From: Ecdyonurus torrentis
Lineage: Eukaryota > Arthropoda > Insecta > Ephemeroptera > Heptageniidae
Reading direction: 5' to 3'
DNA: 64,000 nucleotides
Assembly: GCA_949318235.1 (NCBI GenBank)
Contig: OX439132.1
Span: 42,142,331-42,206,330, forward strand
Shown: one piece after another, positions 13,501 through 30,624 of the stretch
Position numbering within the stretch: position 1 is the stretch's first letter
How the letters are laid out: every line of letters starts with the position of its first letter
Translations under genes and position numbers: made by a program
Notes under the pieces: model-generated
Databases searched by the model: none
The model's input: only the letters and a program-made list of their open reading frames with translations
What the model was told of the DNA's origin: nothing

Positions 13501-16500
13501 TTAAAAAATTAAAATTAATTAAGTTTATCTCTCTCCTGTTCCTTTAACTTTACCACTGGCCAGCTTCTGGTTACCCATTAAACTCAGGTACGGCCCTATC
13601 TTTTACAATGTTAAATGAATGGACATGTTTAATAACTATGGCTATAAGTAGCCACTTATCATACAAATATAATATTTTTGGGCATTAGAAAAAAAAAATC
13701 TGGGGTCTTTAAAAATAAATTTGTTTCTAACTGTCAACTACAACTTGACCCCTGCGCCGCCGCGCCACGCCGCGCCACGCCGACTAAAATCGGCTTGCCA
13801 ATCACGCCGCCGCCGAAGGGTCTAAACAAACGGCGTGACCTTTCCCCTCCCTTCCCTTGATACCCTTAATGGAAGAACCCAACGTAAACCCTCTAACACC
13901 GTCCTCTAGCTCTCAAAATGCGATCTCTGGACCCTCGAAATCGCCTTAGTGCCCCCCTCTTTGTCAATCTTTCGGCACGCCGATTTCGCCGCCGGCGCCG
14001 ATTGATTTTATGACGCCGATCACGCCGCCGCCGGTACCCTTATTACTGAACCTACGCCGCCGCCAATTAAGGCATCGGCGCAGGGGTCTAACTACAACAC
14101 AACAAGTCACTCACCTCAATCAAAGCAGGAGGAAACTCGTTGAAATGAGGTAACTGAGACAAATGTTCACAGTATTTGTGATACTCCTTGAGCCGAGTTT
14201 TGAACCTGTCTAGTGCGGTGATGCCAAAGAAGAACATCTTTGTACCAAATGGTTTTCTCAAGGCATCAAGTACAAAACGCAGAGCAATTCCCAAGGCCAT
14301 GTAGTTGCTACTCACAAGACCCCTCTCTATGATACCACCAAACAATTGAGCAGTGATGAACAGCTCTTTGTCAGGGTACTGAGGGAAAAATCTGTACTCT
14401 TCAAACAGATTACGCAGCATACATGAAAATACATCCTAAACAAACATAGAAAATATTTGTATTAATATTGCTACCCTCAAAATGAATTAAAGAATAAAAA
14501 ACTAAAAGTTTGCTGTATTTTACAGCAAATACTCAACATGCTATAAAGGTATAATGAGGTGTGGATGAAGGTTAATGTAATTTTTGTCAGTAAAATTTAG
14601 AAATATTGAAGTATTATTTTACCTTTTCTCTTTGATTAGGTGAATTTTGAAATTTCTTGAGCATATCCAGTACTTCATCAATAGACAATGTAGGGTGAGG
14701 TGGATGATTATAAATCCTTTGGAAGTAACTATTGGCTTCATCCTCTACTTCCTTTGAGACAACTGGTGTTTGGTTGTCAGGGAAGAGAGAGGCGGTGTCT
14801 CCTGTGGGTTGCCGTGACTTGTCTTGTTGAGTCGGCAGCCTGGTCAAGCCTCCAATGGCATTGAGAGTCATACCTGTTGTACTAATATTGGCAGCAGAGG
14901 AGGAGCCAACTTGTGAGCCTACAGGACCTCCAGTGTGCAGCTGCTGGCTGAGAGGTAGCATTGGATTGAATGGACTTTGTGTGGAGGACGGTGTTCCAGG
15001 TCCCATGAGTCGAGAGGGGGATCCAGGAGTGGATACCAGGGGTCCTAGACTGCCAGGCAAGTTGAATGCTGAGCCTGCGTGAGGCCCAATCCCAGTGGAA
15101 CCTGAGCCACTACCACCCAGAGTGATGCCAGCAAGACTAGAGCTTATCCCAGCAATAGTGTCGACTTGAGGACTCGGGAATAACTGCAACCAAAAGTCAA
15201 TCCATTACTTTTTGTAGGTAAAAGAACGAAATGAGCCACAAGGATCTTTGAATGAGAGCAATCAAGAATGCATTTTGATTTTCATTTAGATGAGGGGGGG
15301 GGGGGGGAGTTTATTAGCATAAAAACAAGATTAATATGATAGTCCAGAATAAAAAAAAGGTATATTAGTATCTGATAGTAGGTCAAAGAATTCCATAGTG
15401 ATAAAAATGTAAGGACTTCTAACATTTAAATTTCTTTTATCAGCTCGTTGATACTTTTCATATTACAGTACCAAAAATACATTAGAGATAAGCATCATTT
15501 TTTTTTTTTTTTTTTTTTTCTTTCTTTTTTTTTTTTTTTTTTTTTTTTTATTGTTTATCACCTAATATTGACTACTTATTTAAATTCACCTGAGCACCAA
15601 TAGATGAGGAATTGAAAGGAGTATCTAGTCCATGATGAGTTCTCAGAACATTAGGTGGAGGTTGCCTTGGATTTCCTAGCAATATTTTACAGTTGTTGAT
15701 GGTTGTTCTGATGGCCTCGGCTAACTCAGGACTCACGTTCCTGCTTTAATGAGAAGAGTTGTTTGTTACAATTGTGTTCTCCAGGCAGTGCTTGTTATTT
15801 CAACTTACCTCTCACAAGCCTGCAAACATGCTACCATTGTGGCAATAGTTTCATGTGGTAATTGTGCTGCCTTGGGTAATGTATCTTCTTTGATAATACC
15901 TCCCATGATCTGTGGGCATCGGCGCTGGAAACAAAAACGCATTGTCTTAAAGCCCTTGTCAACTTACTTTTGTTATCATTTAGAATACTAGATTGATAAT
16001 TACCATACCTTATTATCCATAAATTAAACACCACCACGTTGATTTTGTATTTATTTTTATTTTGCTGTTGTATATCGTATCTGACATCACAATATACCAC
16101 CGCCAATCACAGTCACCGCTCTGGTCATGTGATAAATTTAAGCCCCTCCCTCAAGTTCTTTACCCCTATCATGGCTCCATCGGTTCATTGTGACGTCAGA
16201 TGCGTGATATAATAGTCAAAATGAAAATAAATACAAAATCAACATGTTGGTGTATAATTCATGGATAATAAGGTACATATTGTAATTATCAATATAGTAT
16301 TCTAAATGACAAAAAGGTAAGTTGACAAGGGCTTTAAGTATATTTGAGAAAATTTTGCAGAGTGAAAATAGCAACAAATATTAAAAAAAATAAATAAAAA
16401 AAAAAAAAAAAAATGGTATAGACCTATAATTTCTATGCTGAATTTGTAGTAGAAAGTAAATGGTGTTTACATCATTCACTGGTACTATTTAAAAGTTTAT

Positions 16501-19500
16501 TTTAATACATAATGCACTTCCACAAGTTTGTACCTGCAAAAATTTGACACAGGCAGAGACAAATGTTTCTCCTTGTTGTTGAATCTTATCAGTAAGCCAC
16601 TTCTCCAGTTTGAGAAACTCTCTTCTGGATGCCAGACATGCCAAATCAATGACAAAGGGGTAAGATTGTTCATTGAGCAGCAGTGATAAACCCTGCAACA
16701 GTGAAGACGTTAGAGACAGTTCATTGACCTCTGGTCAATTGATTAGTTACCTTTAGATCTTGTGACACATCAAGGATGCGGGTTAGTCTAGTTTGATCAT
16801 TGTCTCCTCTCATGTACCAATCTGCCATAGAAACCATCACTATTGGTTGGAACAATGCATTCTAGAACACAAATTGTGAAAGTAATATTATTAATGAGGT
16901 GATAGCAATTGATTAGAAAACAATGCAACTTATCCTTCCCTTATTTTCACCTAACTGTTGAATTGAATCATGGCTGGCTTTTTTAATTTAAGAATTTTGG
17001 TTGAAGCCATTTACAAATTATAGGCCTATAACTAAAACTGATGGTATTATCATTAAGTTTTAGGTTTACAATTTGTGAAATTTTAACTAAAGCGCCAATG
17101 TTTCAAATATGCAGTACTATTTATTTGTGATAAATCTTTTGTGAGGCAGTAAGCAGTTAAGATAAATAAGATACATGCCTCCTGTAGTGAACCTGCAATG
17201 AGAAGTGTGGCTTACCTGAGCGTGCCACGCATGATGGAGAATTATTGCTGAATTTGGATGATTTCCCAAGAAAATGGGCAGAAGCGTAGCTAGTAAGTCC
17301 TGTCTGCAATGCGCAGAGGGTGAATTTTTCTGAGAGTTTGCTAGATTTGCTTGCATCAATGCCAATGCTAGGATGTCAGGTGCAAGTGACACTGCATTTT
17401 TCATCAATTCCATCACCTGCAATTAGAAACTTTTTGTAAAAAAACTGCAAAGAACATGTGACTTTTTATTTTTATTATTTTTATTACACACTGCTTACCC
17501 TTGGATATAATCCACGTTCACTTAGGTACAGTAGGGTTTCAACGAGATCCAAGGAGCGCCACACATTGACTTCTTTGTTATCTGCATCAGGTGGAACTTT
17601 GAGAATGTCCACAGATACAGATCTGAATGTATGGTCAGCTAGATTGAAAATATCACTGTTCTTCAGGATGTGTTGTAGCAAGGAGAACTGTCAAATGTAA
17701 AAACATTAGTTAGGCATATGTTACAATAATAATTATCTAATTAAATAGTGTTTTATGATGCCCTTACCTGTCCATCTGCATTGCCCCAGCAGCGATAAAT
17801 ATGCTCAACTGGGAAGGTGTCTGGGTGATAACCTTGAGCTTGAAGTCCCAGCCTCAAAGCTTTCATCAGCAGACTCAGTCCTTGGCGATCCTTTACCATA
17901 AACTCAGAGTGATCAAGCTCTTTGATCACGTCATCCCACCTCAAATTAGGCGCCTGTAGCAGATATAAAACAATTTCAGAAACTCAATAGTAGAGATGAA
18001 ATCAATGTACAAATCCAAGAAAAAATTATTACTTTTTTTGTTTGTTTGTTATGAACACTTATGAATGGAAGTGGAACAATTTTTGTTGATAAATACTATA
18101 GTGACATTCACGTTTTATGCAGTTTTTTATTGATACTTAAATATTCAACATTTTCAATCCATCAGGTGTTTTTTATAACATTCAGGATAAAAAGAAAACA
18201 GCAATTGTGATAGTATTAAAACTAAACATCATTGCAGACCCTTAACATTTTTACACTAATGCATGAATTACTGGTAACAACTCTGCATAACCTTTTTTAT
18301 TATTATTATTTTTTTTTTTTCTTAATGAACACACTTACCACTTCTTTGATAGTTTGAACAAAGACCTCTACATTCCATGTATAAGGTATGGTTTCTGGTT
18401 TTTCTTTGTCTGCCCAGAAGTTTGGTGACTGATCAAGGTCTGTGTGGGTGCGCACCATGGCAGCAAGGACTCTTGCCACGGCCGCGGGGGACAGTTCTCT
18501 GGCGCCCAGGCTGGAGAGTGCTCGTCTGCATTCTGCTACTGACGAGCAACATCCATACCCAAGCTCCACAATTAGATCAGCCAGCGAACCTTCCAACTGT
18601 AACATTACAACATATCTCACGTGATTAGTGGATCCCAAACACCAGTAAAATAATAATGCTGTTCGTAAACCCTGTTCTCTTGCACCAAAAAATATGCATT
18701 CCATTTTATTAACCATAGCTGATCGTCACTTTAGGAGCAACGAACAGGGTTTATGAACAGCATTAATGTTTGTTTGTTTCACTTTTGTCTATTCAATAGT
18801 TAACTTTCAAAATGCAGTACAGAAGTTTATATTATAACAGCAGAAATAAAATGTAAATAACAAAAATAATAGCCACTTTTTCAATAAAATAATAATTTGA
18901 AAAAAAATCTAAAAGACTCACTTTCACACAACAGTTTATTTCTTAAAGCAACCTTAAAAGATGTTTAAAATGTAGTCACCATAAAAACATCCTTACCATA
19001 CTTCTTTTACAAGACACAGAATCTAAATTTAAAACACCTGTTCAAGCATAAATTTTCCACAATTTTTATTGCTCTACTTCAAGTTCACTTTACTTTGATG
19101 CAACATTGTTGTAATGAATCAGTGATGAAATATACAACAAAATTGTTACTTCTGTACTCAATATTTGATGATTTAATAATTATTGATAACGCCTTTATGA
19201 TAAGACATTAAAAAAAAACAATGGCCATGAAATCATAATAATTATTATCTTATTTTAGCAAACTGGTTATCAGTATTAAAGATAATGCATTAACACAATG
19301 TAATTTGAAATTTTAAACTTACCATATTGCTTGCCATGGCTGATGGATCTTGGGTTAATTTGTCCATTGGAAGGTCGACTAAATCGCGATAAAGTAAGGG
19401 GGCTAGGACAACGGTGGCGTTGTCTCTTACGTTTTCTTTTCTGAGAAAGTTAAGGAGGGATTCTTTGGTCTCTGGGCTTACACCTGAAACAGAATAACAT

Positions 19501-20720
19501 TTGGTACTGTATTATATAAATTATTATTGATATTACATTGCTATATTGTTGTGACAGATCAGTGGTCATTTCTATTAGAATCTCTTCATAGAAGCAACTC
19601 AAAGATGCAATAATTGTTACTAATGAATTAACTTTTCTTTTCGCTTATTTCATTTAAAAGTTTTAATGAATAAAAAAATATTATTGCAACGTGAAATAAC
19701 AAATAATAATTCTAATGTATTTCCTTACCTAACTGGTCTCCTGAGCTGCTGAGCAAACTGCTCAGAATCAGGTGAAGCACTTCAGGACTGGGGTCGCGAT
19801 TAGAGTTGTCTGATGACTGGTAGTGTTCTGTTAATATCAAATAAAAAGAGTTAAAAATGAATTTGTAGCTAAATGAGCACCAATTTTAGTAGGGTCTATT
19901 TAAAATGTATTCTTTTATGACATACACTATACAGTTCGTCTCACTGATATAAAATACAAATAGTACTAACCTGCTTCAGTTAGAGTCTTGATAAACTCAG
20001 GCAGTCGTTGTCTCACAAAGTTGTGAGCGTGAGAGCGAGTTTCAGGACTGGAGGAATGGAGCAACGCCAAGCCAAAGGCAACGTCTTGTGCGGGGGAGAG
20101 TCGCAGCAGACGACTCAGGGAGGGCAAAAGTTGTTGAGCTGGTCTGATGCTCTAAACATAACAATGCAACACAAAATTGTCATTATAGTTCAAAATTTAA
20201 TATAATTGCTATTATTAATACACATAAACAAAAACAGAAATATTTTTAATGTAACTATAAGGAAACATCACACATAAAATTAATTAGTTTTGTTATTCAC
20301 AGTTTAATGGCTAGTCATAAAACTACTCTTGATTTCATATTCAGACAATGGGCATTGCTTGTTTAACAGTAGGCTTGTTTTGTAAATAACTTAAAGGCAT
20401 ACAACACCTTGAACAAAAAAGTTGTGTAATATCATAACAAACCTGAAAATCGATGTTGATTTGGTCAGAGTCATTGATTTCTAATTTATTTTCCATTCAC
20501 AAAATGGCGCAATCGGGCACTGACGTCAGAGCTCCCCGGTTTACTTGCGCATGGACCAGGCGAGCTATGACGTCAGTGACCGGCAGCGGCATTTTGTGAA
20601 TGGAAAATAAATGAGAAATCAATGACTTCGGCCAAATCAACGTTGATTTTCAGGTTTGTTAGGATATTAGGCAACTTTTTTGTTCAAGGTGTTCTACGCC
20701 TTTAAGATACAGTAATACAC

Positions 20721-20774
<54 letters not shown>

Positions 20775-23700
20775 TTCAAGCCGTTAAGTGACATTGTTTT
20801 ACAAATTATCTTGTTTCAAAACAATACGCTTTATTTATAAATATATGATATTAAGGGAAATAACCATGACAGTTCAATGACATATTTAAATGGAAAGGAT
20901 TAAGGAAACCAGCAAGGGTCTTACCATAGGCAGTGAAGTTCCGGGAAAATTTTGCTAACACTCTCTCTCTCATCCATAACCCCCCCCCCCCCCCCTCTTG
21001 TGTAGATACTTACACTACAGTACTATGTATTTCCGCTATTGGATGGAAATTTCATTAAATACCCTAATATACCAAGGCAAGTTTCACAAAAGTTACCCTG
21101 GCTAACACGGGGAACTTTAAAAGTGTGTATGATATATTTATTTATAAAAGACCTGTATTGCAAATTCAGATAATGTTTAATAACTTTTCAGGCAATTCTT
21201 TTCAAGAATAAAAATTTATTGGTACGTAATTAATAAAAATTATTAAAATTTTATTTCATAATATTCTTCTAATAAATTTGCCCAGAATTTATAACATTTA
21301 CAGTACCAATTTATGGGTAATTTGTATTTTAATTAATATATCGCCTTGAATACAACATTCTGAAATCCCCCTTATTCTGAAATTAATAGCTTTAATTTTC
21401 CTTGTTATAAAAAAATAGCTCACTGAACTTGCATTATTCTGGCGGATTTTATTTATTTATTATTTTATTATTATTATTATAGTTTACCTGGCTACAATGT
21501 ATCACAATTTAACTCAGATATTAATTATTACCACAGTTTGGAGTTAAAGCCCTAGTCAATTTACTTTTTTTTATCATTTAGAATACTAGATTGATAATTA
21601 ACCTACCTTATTATCTATGAATTAGACACCACCACATTAATTTTGTGTTTATTTTCATTTTGACGGTTATATCACGCGTCTGACGTCACAATATACCGAT
21701 GGGGCCATGATGGCGTGTAAAGAACTTGAGGGAGGGGCTAAAATTTATCACGTGACCAGAGTGGTGACTGTGATTGGCAGTGGTACATTGCGTGAAAATA
21801 ACTATCAAAATGAAAATAAATACAAAATCAACATGGTGGTGTCTAATTCATGGATGATAAGGTATGGTAATTATCAATCTAGTATTCTAAATGATAAAAA
21901 AGTAACTTGACTAGGGCTTTAAAATATGGAAATACCCATGATGCATAAAATTACTCTACCACTCTCTTCATCACTCTAATTACCCAGTTAGAAATTTTGA
22001 AGTTCAGGACTAGGGATTTTAGATGTTAAATAAGCCATCATAAATGAATTTCTGTAAGCTACAGGTAGGTACATATAAAATAGATTTGAATGGCATCTTA
22101 CCTTCTGTAGATGCAGGGGATGGTCAAAGGCGTAGCACAAGTTGGCAACGAGGCCAGGCTTGGCAAGGAGTGAGGTGCACTCCTGCTGCAGCAGCTGCAC
22201 CTGAACACTGCCTTTACCTTCCCCACTGCCAACTTCCACGTAAGACAAGAGGCAACGCAGCAAGTGTCGGTCTGCCTCTGATCCACGTAAGCCCACCAAC
22301 TGAAAACAAAAACACCTCTTTTCTAAGCAACTTAAGTTTACAGTACCTTAAACGTTTCAACTTTAAAAAAACTATTATTACTGTACTGTAAATACTGTTT
22401 TGTATGCATTAAAAAAATAAAAATTGAAAAAAAATATACAGTAAAGTAATCGAATGAAAGGGAATAATAAGCATTGCATTGTAATATGTATCTAGAATAA
22501 TTGAAAGATCGAATGAATGAAATAAAGAACCTTTTAATAAAAAGACTTTCATCAAAGTGTAAACTATACAGCATTGATATAGCAGACTATTAGTTATATA
22601 CATTACAATGCATTAACTTGAACAAACATATTTCAGTGTAACCTAATATGTAAAATATATTTTGCTTCCAAGAAAATGATCTGATAGATTGATGAAGGAA
22701 GAAAGCCATCTTACAAGCAACCAAATACAGTTAACTCTCGATTTTGTGAAATGCTCAGATGGGTCCAAATCAGACTTCAATATAAGCATGGCAATGTTAA
22801 ATCTCTCAATTTTGTAAAATGGCCATTTTCTGGGTCCCTTGTGATGCCACAAAATTGAGAGTTTACTTCATATGTTTCTACTTATATCTGCTTCCATGTT
22901 ATCATACAAAGCATCCCAAGTATGTATGTACCTACAATTATCATCGTATATAGTTTACCATTCAAAAACTCGCCTTAAATTTGCAATGTTATTATAGTAA
23001 TATGAGAAAAATGCATGCTCCAGTTAAATCAAATATATCATTGCAATCTTATGTACCAGTACTTGAAAACCAGCTGATTTGGATATTGGCATATTGTAAA
23101 TAGCATATAGCAGCTCATAAGTTGGCTATTTTTACTCATCAATTTGCATATTAATAGTCATAGATTAACATACAGTCAAACTGACAGTGAGGTGAAATTG
23201 AAACTCCAATCATGTGCAAGCTTTCACTTCTCCCTATCTCACAAGATACAGAGCACTTTCAAAGCCAGTCTGTGATTGGCTTTCAATTTTACCCCAGTTG
23301 ACTGTAATAAGATTTAACACAAAATTAATTTAGTTTCAGTAAATAAAGAATTTTAAGGTTATTAAGATTTATAGCATATGGTATGTTGATGCCTCTGCGT
23401 CTAAAGCGAGCATCTACACTTTCCAGTTTTGTGATATAATGACAATCTACACTTCCCACCAACGAACATCTGCAATGTTAAGCTTATGGCCGCTAGTCAA
23501 GTTACAGCTAGCTTGGAAAGTGTATAGTCATTTTTTTCACAAAGCTGGAAAGTGTAGATGCTCACTTTTGACGCGGAAGCATTGATATATTGTCATACAA
23601 ACAATTGGATTGATATGTAAAATGGAACCGCAACTATAAATCTTGCAAACATGCAATCAATGGCTCACTGTTACAAAGATGACTACTGTATATGGAAAAT

Positions 23701-25043
23701 ATAGCATTTGAACAGTACCTAATATACCGGTTCAAATTAAATGACAAGATAATACATAAAGCCAATTTATATTGATACATGTTACTGTAGTTCTTCTATC
23801 AAATGAATGCAACAGTTCTGAAATATTTACCAAGTTAGCACCATTTCTTTAAAATGCGTTTTTACTTGTTTTGAAGGATATTTTTAGCTATTTTTTTGCT
23901 TAAGTTTTTTAAACATTTACAGTACAATACACCAGATTTATGTACCACGATGATTTGCAAGCTCTACACATTAAATGAGAATAAAATCAAGACTGGGAAA
24001 TTCCAGACCAATTCTAGTCTTAGACTCTAAAAAAAAACTAGCATTTTAATCATAGTTCTCATGCTTCATGTCTCAACCAAGGACTGATTGTAAACCAGTT
24101 GATTCTACACGGAATTAAGTCTTCTATTAATCAAGCAAAATAAACTGCTCATTGCTTATGTATTAATGAATGAAAAAAGACTAAATACAAATTTTTAGTT
24201 AATAAGATTAAAGCAAAATAAAGACAAAGCTGAAAATACATTCATTCGTATTTCCTGTATGCTATATGAATATTTAATTGCATCATATGCAGCAATTTTT
24301 AACATTTCTCCACCAAAATATTTTGAAATTGATAATTTGGTACATACTGGTATGTACGTTTGTTGTTATTTACAACAATAAATATATAATTTATTCTACA
24401 TTTTGGTTGCTTGACTAAGGAATGCTTTTTCCTTACAACTTCCCCCACTACTTTTCAGGTAGCCATTTTTATGCATTTATTACTAATAAAAGAAAAACAG
24501 AAATTGCCGGATTTAAGGCTCAAAGCTAAACCAACTTTAGTTCTTTAAGATATTCCCATTTGAAGACAATTTAAAGCAAATCTTACACAAATTTGAAGTG
24601 TTTTTATCTACTCATCGAAACTGGGCTAAATGGACTGTGTTTCATAGCCATATGTATGGCTTGCTAAACCAGTGGGATTTCGTCCTTATTATTATTGTTT
24701 TTTGTGCCATATGTTTACCTATTTTGATGGATTAGGAAATGCACTAAAGATTGCAAGGGTCAGAGTAAGAAAATTTACATTATGTTTACATCATTATCTG
24801 AACATGAAATGTGGCATTGCACCGCTTTGCTTTGGAAATGAGATCAGCATTCGAACAAGGAATGTGCCAGTTTTGCATACATCAGGATGTAAAATTTAGA
24901 TTATTCAGCCAATCTGACTATGTACGCATAAACATACTTACATAAGATAACTCTTGGATACTCGATTTATAATTTTTCTTAGCTAAATTTGCAACCAAAT
25001 AACTGATTTGTGACAAGGTGAAAGACAACGAATCCAGGTTCAT
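3070..25043 (-). CDS. CNOT1: CCR4-NOT transcription complex subunit 1, complete gene
   Basis: CNOT1 is the giant scaffold of the CCR4-NOT deadenylase in the cytoplasm and nucleus. I traced 37 coding exons with consistent phases: 25043-24942, 22299-22102, 20151-19971, 19827-19729, 19483-19323, 18596-18339, 17953-17768, 17687-17499, 17416-17216, 16861-16751, 16692-16534, 15924-15809, 15740-15590, 15183-14623, 14435-14115, 13332-13165, 13084-12941, 12873-12694, 12095-11868, 11056-10922, 10858-10696, 10358-10018, 9899-9744, 9684-9544, 9275-9054, 8988-8941, 8470-8079, 7988-7713, 7092-6855, 6524-6285, 6059-5913, 5696-5358, 4956-4801, 4720-4471, 4134-4002, 3924-3790, 3151-3070. The product is about 2,435 aa (human about 2,376). 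The start ([17 protein letters not shown]) matches the human start. In order: N-terminal HEAT repeats (CNOT10/11 side), a Ser/Gly/Pro linker in exon 14, a HEAT block with [17 protein letters not shown] (about 865), MIF4G (about 1055-1285, the CAF1/CNOT7 site), DUF3819 (about 1370-1625, the CNOT9 site) and the NOT1 C-terminal superhelix (about 1945-2435, the NOT2/3 site). Confidence 0.97.
10466..10509. repeat. Poly-A tract (44 bp)
   Basis: An uninterrupted A run lies in the CNOT1 intron between the exons ending at 10696 and 10358. It gives a U-rich stretch in the pre-mRNA and may be a retroposon tail remnant. Confidence 0.9.
11195..11514. mobile_element. TTAA-flanked MITE family B, copy 1
   Basis: TTAA at both ends bounds about 150-bp inverted arms that start AGACGTAGAACACCTTGAGC and include AATTTATTTTCCATTAACAA. 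The centre is GC-rich (TTTCCGCGCGCGTGGACC). It lies in a CNOT1 intron and encodes no protein. The second copy is at 20391-20705. Confidence 0.8.
13745..14089. mobile_element. GC-rich 345-bp element with 9-bp target duplication
   Basis: The element is bounded by an exact 9-bp direct repeat AACTACAAC (13736-13744 and 14090-14098) and short inverted ends GACCCCTGCGCCG / CGGCGCAGGGGTC. The interior is packed with GCCGCC, CGCCGCG and AATCGGC motifs and is far richer in GC than the surrounding intron. It encodes no protein. Its right duplication starts 16 bases from the splice donor of the CNOT1 exon at 14115-14435. Class unknown; hAT-like or Mutator-like are both possible. Confidence 0.75.
15947..16337. 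mobile_element. TTAA-flanked MITE family A, copy 2
   Basis: Flanked by TTAA with inverted ends AGCCCTTGTCAACTTAC and mirrored arms, about 390 bp, no coding capacity. Its left edge lies only 22 bases upstream (in transcript sense) of the acceptor of the CNOT1 exon at 15809-15924, so the branch-point region of that intron probably lies within the MITE. Confidence 0.85.
18656..18766. mobile_element. Small (about 110 bp) inverted-repeat element, copy 1
   Basis: Inverted ends TAATGCTGTTCGTAAACCCT / AGGGTTTATGAACAGCATTA enclose a short spacer with CTCTTGCACCAAAAAA and CGTCACTTTAGGAGC. A second copy with the same spacer order is at 61886-61999. No coding capacity. Confidence 0.6.
20391..20705. mobile_element. 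TTAA-flanked MITE family B, copy 2
   Basis: TTAA at both ends, with inverted ends related to AGGCGTAGAACACCTTGAAC and arms with GTCATTGATTTCTAATTTAT. The centre has TGACGTCA-like and GC-rich sequence. Same structure as 11195-11514. It lies in the CNOT1 intron between exons 2 and 3, followed by a 50-bp poly-T tract. Confidence 0.8.
20724..20773. repeat. Poly-T tract (50 bp)
   Basis: An uninterrupted T run just outside MITE family B copy 2. Read on the minus strand it is a 50-base A run in the CNOT1 pre-mRNA. Confidence 0.9.
21544..21922. mobile_element. TTAA-flanked MITE family A, copy 3
   Basis: TTAA at both ends, inverted ends AGCCCTAGTCAATTTAC, arms shared with the other two copies. The left arm includes ACTAGATTGATAATTA and the right arm its complement. 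Non-coding. Located in CNOT1 intron 2. Confidence 0.85.
22729..22868. mobile_element. Short inverted-repeat element
   Basis: Inverted ends AACTCTCGATTTTGTG / CACAAAATTGAGAGTTTACT enclose about 100 bp. Similar ends (CTCTCAATTTTGTTAAA and GCAAAATTGAGAATT) occur at about 29044-29145 in RPAP2 intron 4, so this is probably a small MITE family. Confidence 0.45.
23172..23311. mobile_element. Short inverted-repeat element
   Basis: Imperfect inverted ends ACAGTCAAACTGACAGTGAG and its counterpart near 23290-23311 enclose a spacer with CAATCATGTGCAAGC. One copy seen; MITE-like. Confidence 0.4.
23385..23592. mobile_element. Foldback inverted-repeat element
   Basis: Left arm GAGCATCTACACTTTCCAG and right arm CTGGAAAGTGTAGATGCTC are nearly perfect complements, with outer sequence (GCCTCTGCGTC / GACGCGGAAGC) also mirrored. 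No coding capacity. The element at 31787-31964 also carries CTACACTTT-type arms and could be distantly related. Confidence 0.6.
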
Positions 25044-25565
25044 AGTTCCATGAAGACGGCTTCGAAAGCTTCAAACACGTTTGAAGCTTTCTCACGTATC
25101 CACGAAAAGCTTCCCTGGTTGCCCTTCACGATGAAATAGTTATTTCTACATTGAAAAAGTCCTGGATGGTTCACCATCGGGATAGAAATCAAAAAACAAC
25201 TTCACAACAACATCATGGCTGACCACCATCCGATGAAATTTCTAACTCTACCGATCTTCGGGTATTTCCGGAATGCGTTGTGATTTCTTCGTGTATACTC
25301 GTGATAGCTTCGCTTCTAATTTTTAGCGGGAAATTTTAAAATTTTGACGCAATTTGAACAGCTGACTTTTGTTTACAAGCTTTGCAATTATTTGTGGAAC
25401 GTTTCATGGTTTCAGCCTGGTTTCAGCTGCGTTTCAGTCGTGTTTCTTGTAAAGAAAGCAAAATAGAATTTTGTTTTATAAAGTTAAATTACCTATTATA
25501 TTTTTTCTTACATACAAATTATTGTATATAATATACTATAATATATTATTTTTTATTTTTCAAGG
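25044..25565. promoter_or_regulatory. Shared divergent promoter region of CNOT1 and RPAP2
   Basis: 522 bp separate the two divergent start codons, so the promoters and leaders must overlap in this span. I see no TATA box. GCGGGAAA at 25326-25333 matches the core E2F/DREAM consensus. A 28-bp palindrome (25064-25091) lies just upstream of the CNOT1 start. The exact transcription starts cannot be set from sequence. Confidence 0.65.
25064..25091 (-). promoter_or_regulatory. 28-bp palindrome just upstream of the CNOT1 start codon
   Basis: GAAAGCTTCAAAC and GTTTGAAGCTTTC are perfect 13-base arms separated by AC. It lies 21-48 bases upstream of the CNOT1 ATG, so it is either a leader hairpin or a palindromic factor site. 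Confidence 0.5.
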
Positions 25566-29809
<4,244 letters not shown>

Positions 29810-30338
29810 GAGCCGTGCTATTTAATGCAAGAAGATAATCAAGATTCTCAAATATTTTATTTCAAATCTGTAAAAATTTATAATTTTTTTTATATGAATA
29901 TATTGTATAATATAAAAAGTTTTTTGATTATTTATTTTTATAAAAATGTGTTATTTTTTAGACTTTTATGGCAAATTCAATGTAAATCGAAATAATAACA
30001 AATTTTAGACATATTAAGGAAAATTAACCACCATGGTTAATTAGGTATGATAAATTTGAAAGAAACGGATAGGAGAAACCAGCAAGGGCCTTACCACACA
30101 GAAGAGAGTCCCAAGAGAGTCCCATACTATGGGACTCTCTTGATAAGGTCTTTGTTTCCTATCATTTTCTTTCAAATTTATCATATATGAATCTACTAGT
30201 TCCAAAACCTGCTTCTTCCATTTGCAATAAAGGTGAGCTTCTTATAACTATCAAGTATGATATCACCTTTGCTGAAAATGCAAGCAGCAGTTTTAAGAAC
30301 TAGTAGCCTCTTCTATCATACTTAAGCAATACTGTATC

Positions 30339-30483
30339 GATCTTGTTGCGAACAAAATGTCTATCTCATACTTTATAACGCGAAGCAAAATGTCTATCTC
30401 ATGCCCAAACGAGATGGCGCTCGAGATAGACATTTTGCTTCGAGTGATAAAATACGAGATAGACATTTTGTTCGCAACAAGAT
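30339..30483. mobile_element. Foldback family C, copy 2
   Basis: Shortest copy (145 bp). Arms GATCTTGTTGCGAACAAAAT / TTGTTCGCAACAAGATC are almost perfectly complementary with a short centre (GAGATGGCGCTCGAGATAG). Confidence 0.75.
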
Positions 30484-30593
30484 CAATATATTTATTGATC
30501 CAGGCAGTTCGTAACAACATTTTAAATATTTTAATGTAAATTATACCTTCTTCCTAAAAAAAAAAAAAAAAGAAAAAAGTTTGCATAGAGGTT

Positions 30594-30624
<31 letters not shown>

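Larger units (their letters stand above)
22300..24941. other. CNOT1 intron 1 (2.6 kb)
   Basis: Largest CNOT1 intron. It holds three short inverted-repeat elements (about 22729-22868, 23172-23311 and 23385-23592) and otherwise unique AT-rich sequence. I see no exon, tRNA or conserved RNA fold in it. Confidence 0.6.
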
